A DNA stretch of 64,000 nt from Pelobates cultripes (lineage: Eukaryota; Chordata; Amphibia; Anura; Pelobatidae). Below the pieces are notes generated by a model. That model did no database searches. It saw nothing but the letters and a program-made list of their open reading frames with translations, and was not told the origin of the DNA. A program made the translations under genes and the position numbers. Below, one piece after another: positions 55,811 to 64,000 of the stretch (the first letter of the stretch is position 1; each line of letters begins with the position of its first letter). The DNA lies in contig OW240913.1 of NCBI GenBank assembly GCA_933207985.1, forward strand, positions 274,271,943 through 274,335,942, in the 5' to 3' direction.

Positions 55811-56880
55811 TTTCTGTCTATCTCTTTTCACTATTTCACTTTGGGCACTTTCGCTATGTGCAGGTAACCAACATCCTAAGTATGGTTCTGCACACTAGCA
55901 CTATTTAATTTTTAACCTCTTTTCCAGCCCTAAATCCTTGTATCTATTAGTAACCTTTGTAGGAGATACAATATTACTAGAGATTGTCTCTCCCTTTTCA
56001 TAATTATAAAAGTTCTCTTACTGGTTACTTTGTATTTACAATATTTTGATACATTTTCCTATTTAGATCATCTTTACGTAGCATTTATGTTAGAACAGTG
56101 TTATTATAGAGGTATTTAACACTCTTGTGGACAGAGAGATTTTTACATTCTAAGATGCTGTTCTCTACTTTTAGTACACTGTTATCATAGAATTACCAAT
56201 TTATTTGTTTAATTAATTTTTCTAAATATAGGGTCGCTTTTTTTAGGGATTAGGGCTGGTTTACGTGATTTAATTGGCATTTATCTACTATTACTTACAG
56301 ACTGTGACCTATTTAGTTTACAATAAAGTCAGGAGTCTGAGGTTTATTATTGTCACGGTATAACAAGTGAGAGGTTCAGCCGAAAGGCTTGGCATTTATC
56401 ACTTCACATTGGATGGCTCTAAGGTTTGGGATGAATATGAATCTATCTAAATTCCAGTCATTATTATTATAAAAAAGTATAATTTTTTTCAGATTGAACC
56501 TTTATTATTCAAGTTCCAGATTATACTCGAACTGCGGGATTTTTATATCCAGCGATTCGAGTATTTTTTCCTTTTCTTTTTTGTTTATGATCCTCTTTAA
56601 CAACACATAATAGCTGATTGCAAGATGTGGAACCTACCCCAGTTCAGATGGCTCCAGTTCAGATGTCTTCAGGGAATTAATATAATAATTATGAGCATTC
56701 TACCACTCCTCCTTTACATAATGCAAACTCTTCCTAGAAAAAATATCCCCAAAAAGGTTTTTGCTTCCATCACATCTGCTTTTACAAATGTTGTCTGGGC
56801 ATCTAAAAAACCTAGAATGCCTTATTCCTTACTAACAAGACCTAAAAATCAAGGATGGCCTGACTTACCTGTCACTGCAT

Positions 56881-57852
56881 GCCGGGACAGGCAGGCGCGC
56901 CACTCTCACTCACAGGGCGCCATGTGGGGCGCATGCAGAATTCCCCTGCAAAGCTACCTGCCACCAGAAAATCCCATAATTCTTTGGTAATGCCATGAGT
57001 ACAAGGTGCATCACACTTTCTCTTTGTCCCCCCAGCAAATGCAGGGGAAGGAAGAAGCACCTTTTCTGTTCTTCGGCCTGCCTCCCCTCCAGCAGGCACT
57101 CTGTTCAGTTTCTTGTTGGGTGTTCCCCACACTGCTACAGGATCCCCTCAGGGTGACAGAACCCTCAGGACCCATTTCAGCATGTAAAGGAGCAACATGG
57201 GGAACAGCTAGGTGAATGTCCAAACTGACATACTGTCCACACAGGGGGCATGGAGCCATACTCACACAAGGGGGACCTTCCACTTATATAGGCCCATAGA
57301 GCCCTCTTCATCTGAAAGAGTGCATGAAGGTTCCACGCGCCGGTGTACTTAGGTAAAGGGGCTTTAAGGAGATGGGGCAAGACAAATTTCAAGCAGTTAT
57401 TTGATATGTTCAATTGTTCAAACAAAGTGAGTGATTCTGTGATCCCTAGGTGCGAATCAGGAAATAAACTGGGTCAATTCAATATGAAGGAACTCTGCTT
57501 TGTTTCTAGCTCAGCTATTTTATCTGAAACTTTGCAATTTCATTATATTTTGTTCACAGTGAAATTTAGTTTTTATTCGTTTGTATAAAGCACATAAACC
57601 TACTCAACTTGTATTTATTTTGTGTAAAAATAAAATCCAAACCTTACAAGAAAATGTTTTTGAACTTGGAAGATTGTGTCTTCAAATGTATGTAGTTTTC
57701 TTTTTCGGTCTTCACTTTCCTCTTTCCTGGTTTAAACTGTTTCTTAAATTTCACAAACATCCTTTTATATACAGGTATATATTTATTATATTCTGTAAAA
57801 TGCTTTCTAAAGCTCACAGATCTGTTTATGCACATCGATTTCAAGTACCTCC
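56881..57852. other. unassigned
   Basis: A GC-richer stretch at 56880-57230 is followed by AT-rich DNA. Frames here show no recognisable family. The part after 57340 may be more L1, but the match is too weak to call. Confidence 0.35.
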
Positions 57853-58706
57853 TGTCAGGGTGGCGGTCCGGTGCCCGGGACCCAGACACTGTTCGGGCGG
57901 TGGTGCGAGGACCGGGACCCAGTATGCCGGATGTTCACAGTGTGGAGGAGGATTATCAGGGTCTGGTGCAGGGTAACCACACGCCCTCTGGTGTTCAGCA
58001 CCAGTGTTTGCGCGGCCACATACCAGAACCCTGATGCAGCTACAGCGGATCCCAGGAACTTGATATGCAGACCTCCCAGGAGCTGAATAAGGAGGCTCTG
58101 CAGCAGGAGTGTATCCAGTACTGAAGCAAGGCAAGACTAGAGATAGGCACCATACATGAAAACAAGACAAAACTAGGAGAACCCAGAACCAGAGCAGGAC
58201 AGAAAGTAGAACCCAGAACATGTACACAAGACATGAGGAAAACAAGAACAGGGCAGGACTGTACATGAACTGGGAATACAAGACAAAATAAAACAAGACA
58301 AGATATAATAGGCAAAACAAGAGGAGACATAACTAAGCACTATATATGAAAAGTATGGGGATTTAGTTACATTATATGATCATCCATTGCATAAGCCTGC
58401 CACAACGCCAATGTACCCCATATTCGGCAGGTCCTACACTGCCTAATGCATGCTAAAACAACCAAAGAAGACATATATAGCACTTACCTGCAAGAAAGGG
58501 CAGAAGCCTTGAGCAGCTGCCTGCAGGAACACTGAAACAAAAAGGAATGATGGACTGGGAAATCCAGGGACGGAATAAAAGAATGAACTCAGAAACCCAG
58601 CATAAAGAAAACCAGACATAGAAAAACTAAACAAGAATTGTAAAAAGAGTACTGGATATCAGAAGCCATCACCAGAATGATCCGCAGCTAGGAACAGGAT
58701 GTGACA
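57853..58706. mobile_element. probable solo LTR
   Basis: It begins TGTCAGGGTGGCGG and ends GGATGTGACA, so TGTCA/TGACA inverted ends bound 854 bp with no coding. CTCC precedes the left end and TCTCC follows the right end, a possible 4-bp target with one offset base. Orientation and family are not established. Confidence 0.5.
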
Positions 58707-59837
58707 TCTCCCCACTATAAAGAGATGAATTGTCAAGCCTCCAGCAACAATCATGTTTTATTTTGTAGGTTATCCAGTTTTTGATAGTTTTTTGTGTTTT
58801 GCAAAAGTCTTGGGGCTTCCAACCAAATAAGGTCTGAAAGAGAAAACGTGGTTATCTTTATTTGTGTAACTTAAAATCATCAGCAGTAATAATATGTATC
58901 TTCCCCTTTAACACAGTATAACACTGATTTATTATTGATCAAGGCCTGTGTCTCTAAAACCGTGTGCATTTTGCTTTGCACAATTCCTTTATATTCTGTA
59001 TTTTTTCCCAAGATAATGCTTCTGACCTTGTTCCTGCAATCTCACTGCATTAACCCTTCTCCTCAAATAAAGAGAGAAGAATCTATATATTGTGAAATAT
59101 CCAAAATGTCTTCATCTTCATTTTTCACTAGTTGTTTTGCCTGAGGAATATCTACAAGTGCCTTTGTCATTTCTATTACATTAATGCCTAAAAAAACATG
59201 CATTTATTTTTATTGTAAATGAGCACTAATTATAATTTAATTTTTCCTTCTGGTTGTTGGCTAGCTGTTTTGAAAAAAAAAATATTTTCTGGAGTAATTG
59301 GAGGCTAGAGGTTTGAGGACCACTACCCATTGAGGGGCTCCTGGGGGAAATGGCATCTGCAAGTATTCTATTTTTGCTGGATTTTTGTAATAGGATGATA
59401 TAAAGATTAGCAGATTCTGGCTCTATTAGTAACCAAAAATGTTGGTTTAATAATAACGGTTGCTGGCATGTTTCCCCCTTACAAAAAAAATACAAAGAAT
59501 TATTTAGTGTGGATCCCATGCCAAAATCTATGTTCTTGGAATAACCCTTTACCAGAGAAGTGGGCATCATCTGGTTCATTTATCATTTTGCTTAGGAGCA
59601 GGCACAGATTAAGAGTCAATATGGCCTGGTGCTGACAATTATAATGGGCCTAATTACAGAATCTTATCGACAGAAAACACTAAAATAGTCATCAATCATG
59701 CAGGAGGCCAACCAAGGCCTAGTCAAGAAGTGGAGTAAAAGGAAAAGGTTATTTGCCAAGCCCCCACTTGGAATACTTTCCCCCACTGTTGCAAAGTGGC
59801 AGAAGTGGGAAGGGCAATACCATAGACCTCTCTACTT
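58707..59837. other. unassigned
   Basis: AT-rich, no feature recognised. Confidence 0.4.
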
Positions 59838-61509
59838 GATATTATTATTACTGATATTTATATGGCGCCAGCATATTCTTTAACGCTTTACAATATTATC
59901 AAAGGGGGAGATTTAGCAATAAATGAGACAGTTAAAATAACTTACAGGAACAATAGGTTGAAGAGGGACCTGCTCAAACAAGCTTACATTCTATAGGAGG
60001 TGGAGCGTAAAACCCAACAGGACAGGAGGTAGCAAACAAGGTGAAGTGAAGCAGAGCTGAAGGAGAGAGTAGGGTGCTGCCCCTTAGGGGAGAGCAAGGG
60101 ACAGGTATGTGATGTAGAGGTTACTCTGGGAGGCCATAAGCTCTCCTAAAGACATGGGTTTTGAGACACTTTTTCAATGATTAAGACTAAGGAGAGCTTG
60201 ATGGTCATAGGCAGGCTATTCCAAAGGAAAGGAGCCACCTGCGAGAAGTCCTGCAAGCATGAGTTGGCTGTACGGGTGCGAGCAGCAGACAGGAGAAAGT
60301 CATGGGTAGAGCGGAAAGACCGAGAAGTGAATTTTGGATCAGTGAAGAAATATAGGAGGGGATAGAATTAGTCAGTGCTTTCTAGGTGTGGATTAGTACC
60401 TTGAATTGACTCCTATAGGATACAGGAAGCCAATGTAAGGACTGACAGAGGGGAAAAGTGTGAGAGGAGCGACAGGAGAGGAAAATCAGTCTAGCTGCAG
60501 CTTTCATTACAGACTGTAGCAGGGCAATGCGACTTGTGGGAAGCCCTATTAGGAGAGAGTTACAATAACCCATGTGAGAAATTACTAGAGCATGGACAAG
60601 CTCCTTAGTAGCATCTTGTGTAAGAAAGGGGCAGATGAGGGCTATATTTTTAAGGTGGAATCTACAGGACTTGGTAACAGACTGGATGTGTGGCTCAAAT
60701 GTAAGGCCAGAATTAAGTACAATGCCAAGACAGCGCACTTGCAAGTATGGACTGATGTGGGTACCACTCATTTGAATGGAGAGTGAAAGAGGGGGATCAG
60801 TATTAGGAGGAGGAAAGACAAGGATTTCAGTTTTAGAGAGATTGAATCTGAAAAAGCGGGAGGACATCCAATCAGAGATGAAAGAAAGGCAGGCAGTGAC
60901 ACATTGGAAGACTGCAGAGGAGAGGTCTGGGGAGGAGAGGTACATCTGAGTGTCTTCAGCGTACAGGTGGTATTGCAATCCAAATGAGGTAATAAGTTTG
61001 CCGAGAGAGGAAGTATAAAGAGAAAATAGAAGGGGACCAAGTACAGAGCCTTGGGGGACTCCAACAGAGACAGGACAAAGGGAGGAGGTATCATTAGAAA
61101 AGGAGACACTGAATGAGCGTTGGGAGAGACAGGAGGAAAACCAGTAGAGGACAGTGTCACAGAGACCGAGTGATTGAAGAGTTTGGAGAAGGAGAACATG
61201 GTCAAAAGTGTCAAAGGCAGCAGAGAGGTCAAGAATAATTAGTATAGAGTAGTGTCCTTTGGATTTAGCTGCGATTAGGTTGTTAGTGACTTTAATAAGG
61301 GCAGTCTCAGTAGAGTGGAGGGGGTAAAAGCCAGACTGAAGAGGGTCGAGGAGAGAGTTTGAACTGAGGAAGCAAGTCAGACGGGTAAAGACAAGTCTTT
61401 CCAGAAGCTTTGAGGAAAGAGGGAGCAGGGATATGGGATGATAGTTAGAAGGGGAGGACGGGTCAAGAGATTTTTTTTTTTTTTTAAGATTGGTACTACA
61501 GTAGCATGT
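59838..61509 (-). mobile_element. L2-clade LINE, 5'-truncated
   Basis: The 3' end (low coordinate) has a TATTATTATTACTG tail and TTTATATGGCGCCAGCATATTC. Coding runs upstream to the point where the LTR at 61510 interrupts it in the ATVVPILKK region. Confidence 0.85.
60382..61506 (-). pseudogene. L2 reverse transcriptase, one long open frame with altered catalytic motif
   Basis: About 370 codons are open from [13 protein letters not shown] text (near 61500) to [18 protein letters not shown], covering most of the [53 protein letters not shown], the palm motif, then [11 protein letters not shown] and the thumb. The palm reads YAED (60952-60963) instead of YADD, so a catalytic aspartate is glutamate, which should disable polymerisation. 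An A-run expands KK to KKKKK. The last ~170 codons downstream are frameshifted. Confidence 0.85.
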
Positions 61510-62199
61510 TGTTATGGGCAAATGCAAATATAAGTTTTAGAATGCAAAGTTATAGTTTTTTTAAACTGAGTACTTTGTCTTTAAGATATTGCAAACTGAC
61601 AAGGTGTTAGAAATGGAACATATTCTTTTTCATACATGTTTCTTTATGCAATAACTTCTTAACTACTTTCAGTGCATAATATGCTGCGTAGTTCTAACTT
61701 AAGCCATTTTGTTTTAGCTTAATATTATAACAAGTATTGCATAAACAAACTTCAAGGCTTTGCTTCGTAATAGCAATAACCTCTTACCTACTTTCCTTGC
61801 ATAATATGCTGCGTAGTTCTAACTTATGCCATTTTGTTTTAACTAAATGGAATTTCCCATGACGTGTGCACCCTTACGTTTTAGTTATGGTCTGGTATCT
61901 TTGCCAAGTTAAGGGAGGTCCTAAAATGAACATCTAAGGTATAAATATGTACCTTTTTAATGTTAGCTCACGGGGGAGAGATTTGGAGACAGAAACGTTG
62001 CTCCATCTTATAATGACTGAGAGAGGTTGACATGTTGACATTTTCAGGAGGGTATGTTATTCTATTTTAATGATATTGCAAGCATATCGTTTAATCTTAT
62101 AAACTCTGCTATACATTACTGTAATGGATTTTATGTCTATATTTATATTTTTATTTAATAAAATATCTAAAAAGACAAAGCTTTATTGCTTCCATAACA
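61510..62199 (+). mobile_element. putative LTR inserted in L2
   Basis: The ends TGTTATGG and CCATAACA are perfect inverted 8-mers. Inside are two ~70-bp direct repeats (61648-61717, 61773-61842), TATAAATA (61940-61947) and AATAAA (62157-62162), in the order U3-promoter-poly(A). The left side cuts L2 coding. No target duplication was found, and L2 does not resume on the right. Confidence 0.5.
61648..61842 (+). repeat. two ~70-bp direct repeats in the LTR U3
   Basis: Both copies contain TGCATAATATGCTGCGTAGT and CTAACTTA.GCCATTTTGTTTTA, with about six mismatches. The offset is 125 bp. The position upstream of the TATA box fits an enhancer-like duplication. Confidence 0.8.
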
Positions 62200-62560
62200 A
62201 TCCTTATTTTATATTATATTCTCCATTATTTATATGTATTTTAGATAGAGGATCTCTTACTATCTATATAAAATTATGGCTAAGACAACTGTATGTTTAG
62301 CCCTGCTAAGTTATATGCTTTGCTAAAGACATTATAGTGGTAAATAGGGGAACCAGCTGCGGTTACAATATGATGTATCAGTCTTCATATGAAGCCACAA
62401 TAGATATGGGGTAAGGGTTAATATAGCACCCAAAAATAAAAAAAGCAAAACAAAATTTTCCTATTATGCTGCTAGCACCTCATTCTGCACCTCAAGCAGG
62501 GTTAATCATTAGCAAAAACAAAACAAAAAAAGGAGGGCAGCGCTATCAATTGCAAATGTG
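62200..62560. other. unassigned
   Basis: AT-rich, no feature recognised. Confidence 0.4.
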
Positions 62561-62900
62561 CACACCAAGTACAAGTACATACAAGTTTATTGAAGGACAG
62601 TAATAAAAAACATTACGGATTCTCCCCTTTCTCAATGCAAGTCTTTACAAGAACAATGAGCACTCACCATTAAATAGACAAAATGCAAATAGGACAGCCC
62701 ATAATAACCAGCACCTCCTCTTATAGATTCAGTAACAAACAGCCCATTCTGACTTCCCCTCTCCCCCCATCTTGGATCCTCCCTTGATATTCGGTGCCGA
62801 CTGACAACATGACGTTGAATCAGATTACGTCATGCATCGCATTACATGATGCTCGGTCTGGTTGCTAGGGAATAGGTAGAAACAGGAACTTAGAGCACCT
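62560..62900 (-). mobile_element. possible decayed Penelope-like terminal region
   Basis: A decayed hammerhead order is readable on the minus strand at 62636-62611 (TTGAGAAAGGGG...CCGTAATGT). It is followed on the plus strand by CATCTTGGATCCTCC and a TGACGTTG...GTCATG block similar in layout to 23040-23120 of the Penelope-like element. The support is weak. Confidence 0.3.
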
Positions 62901-62965
62901 CTATGGAATTGAGACTAGTACAGGAGCCCCTCAGGGCCAAAAAGGAAAAAACTCAATCACATATA

Positions 62966-64000
62966 TGTTACATAGTTACATAGTTACATAGCTGAAAAGA
63001 GACTTGCGTCCATCAAGTTCAGCCTTCCTCACATTTGTTTTTTGCTGTTGATCCAAAAGAAGGCAAAAAAAAACCAGTTTGAAGCACAATTTTACAACAA
63101 ACTAGGGAAAAAAAATTCCTTCTTGACCCCAGAATGGCAGTCAGATTTATCCTTGGATCAAGCAGTTATTACCCTACATTGAAAGATTATATCCTTGAAT
63201 ATTCTGTTTTTGCAAGTATGCATCTAGTAGCTGTTTGAACATCTGTATGGACACTGATAAAACCACTTCTTCAGGCTGAGAATTCCACATCCTAATTGTT
63301 CTTACAGTAAAAAAAACTTTCCTTTGACTTAGACGAAATCTTCTTTCTTCCAGTCTAAACGCATGGCCTAGTGTCCTGTGTAAAGTCCGGTTTGTGAATA
63401 GATTTCCACACAATGGTTTGTATTGGCCCCGAATATATTTGTATAATGTTATCATATCCCCTCTCAGGTGACGTTTTTCTAAACTAAATAGGTTTAAATT
63501 TGTTAATCTTTCTTCATAGCTGATATGTTCCATTCCTTTTATTAATTTTGTAGCCCGCCTCTGCACTTTTTCTAGTGCCATAATATCCTTTATTAGAACA
63601 GGTGCCCAAAATTGCACAGCATATTCAATATGGGGTCTTACCAGTGATTTATAAAGAGGTAAAATGATATTCTCGTCCCGAGAATGAATGCCCTTTTTCA
63701 TGCATGACAATACCTTACTGGCCTTGGCCACTGCTGATTGACATTGCACATTGTTGCATAGTTTGTTGTCTATAACAATTCCCAAGTCCTTTTTGTTATC
63801 CCTAATTCGCTTCCATTAAGGGTATACATTGCTTGTGTATTCTTTACGCCGAAGTGCATAACTTTGCATTTTTCAACATTAAATTTCATCTGCCATTTGA
63901 GTGGCCAGTCCCCCAGTCTATCTAAATCCCTCTGCAGCAAAGTAATATCTTGCTCACATTGTATTATTTTAAATTGTTTTGTGTCATCTGCTGTCTTCAA
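62966..64000 (-). mobile_element. CR1 LINE (CR1-2), runs off the window
   Basis: The 3' end has three TTACATAG units (about 62968-62990). This is a second copy of the 27.4-kb family. Confidence 0.9.
63174..64000 (-). pseudogene. CR1 reverse transcriptase C-terminus (partial)
   Basis: One frame (63785-63174, 203 codons) covers IVIDNKL, NIILPLYKSLVRPHIEYA, KVQRRATKLIKGMEHISYEE, LEKRHLRGDMITLYKYI and QRKVFFTVRTIRMWNSQPEE, the CR1 RT thumb and tail. A frameshift near 63790 separates it from the preceding LQRDLDRLGDWPLKWQMKFN segment (to 64000). It is better preserved than CR1-1 over the same part. The palm lies at or beyond the window edge. Confidence 0.9.

Larger units (their letters stand above)
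55311..56585 (+). mobile_element. 1275-bp hammerhead-bearing retroelement inserted in L1
   Basis: It is bounded by a perfect 14-bp duplication, longer than typical DNA-transposon targets and usual for target-primed reverse transcription. It contains a pair of ~75-bp inverted repeats (55436-55510 and 56511-56585), a hammerhead at 55764-55810 between them, and GAGGTTCAGCC near both ends in direct orientation. It has no supported coding sequence. The likely class is a non-autonomous Penelope-like or retrozyme-like element (inference). Confidence 0.6.
53700..56880 (+). mobile_element. decayed L1 LINE (plus), with nested retroelement
   Basis: ORF1 is at about 53860-54310, then ORF2 pieces to 56880. 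It is interrupted by the hammerhead-bearing element 55311-56585. The L1 sequence on each side is continuous across the 14-bp duplication. Confidence 0.75.
54311..56880 (+). pseudogene. L1 ORF2 fragments (RT and downstream)
   Basis: Pieces in several frames show SDQSGFIPKREAKDKAI-like RT finger sequence, LLSIDAEKAFDRL-like palm text in degraded form, then FKINNEKSELLKLNIP and the KYLGVYLS motif at 55230-55270. After the nested insertion the frame restarts with LLTTHNS and continues through ILPLLLYIMQTLP and AFTNVVWASKKPRMPY (56625-56870). The endonuclease is not visible. Confidence 0.65.

Noticed and set aside
55433..55831. 132-aa frame on the minus strand of the hammerhead element
   Set aside because: It crosses the inverted repeat arm and the ribozyme in antisense; no family motif.
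57343..57588. Possible further L1 C-terminal coding after 57.3 kb
   Set aside because: Resemblance limited to a few residues around RRWGKTNFKQL; not enough to call.
1..64000. Host genes, tRNA, rRNA or CRISPR arrays
   Set aside because: No intact exon, cloverleaf or spacer array was seen; the tandem repeats are satellites with no unique spacers.

Overview
The window is repeat-dominated, gene-poor DNA from a vertebrate, most likely a frog or toad. Nothing is organised as an operon and I recognise no intact host exon. The anuran assignment is an inference. It rests on the mix of decayed L1, CR1 and L2 LINEs, Tc1/mariner, hAT and TTAA-type DNA transposons, a Ty3/Gypsy chromovirus, a Penelope-like element with a GIY-YIG domain, and the terminal TACATAG repeats on the CR1 copies. 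The only host-derived coding sequence is a processed pseudogene of elongation factor 1-beta near 24.6-25.3 kb.

Layout: 0.3-4.7 kb is a decayed L1 on the minus strand, split by a 901-bp insertion (3417-4317) that begins with a hammerhead-ribozyme fold. From 7.2 to 18.5 kb lies a nest of non-autonomous hAT elements (three with 8-bp target duplications) whose interiors are TG/CA minisatellites. One of them (7211-11621) contains a further TA-flanked element with a 115-bp-arm palindrome. Its right end and flank are tandemly duplicated. 22.5-23.65 kb is a 5'-truncated Penelope-like element (minus) with a nearly complete GIY-YIG endonuclease domain and a hammerhead fold. 23.7-24.6 kb is an L1 fragment, followed by the EEF1B retrocopy. 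27.4-31.4 kb is a near full-length but broken CR1. Two Tc1 transposons lie at 33.3-34.8 kb (+) and 43.2-44.7 kb (-).

45.4-51.0 kb is an almost intact Ty3/Gypsy chromovirus (minus strand): gag, a plausible -1 frameshift site, then pol with RT, RNase H, integrase and chromodomain, between LTRs that differ by about 1.5 percent. It carries two isolated stops and a pair of compensating frameshifts near the end of pol. 53.7-56.9 kb is an L1 (+) interrupted by a 1275-bp retroelement with a perfect 14-bp target duplication, long internal inverted repeats and the best hammerhead fold in the window. A solo LTR, an L2 LINE, a second putative LTR and a CR1 running off the edge fill the remainder.

The main story is a set of hammerhead-like motifs (three good, three degenerate), one of them physically tied to a Penelope-type endonuclease. 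Self-cleaving ribozymes in Penelope-like elements are known. The two short insertions look like non-autonomous relatives that integrated by reverse transcription. All fold and domain calls were made by eye and no searches were run.
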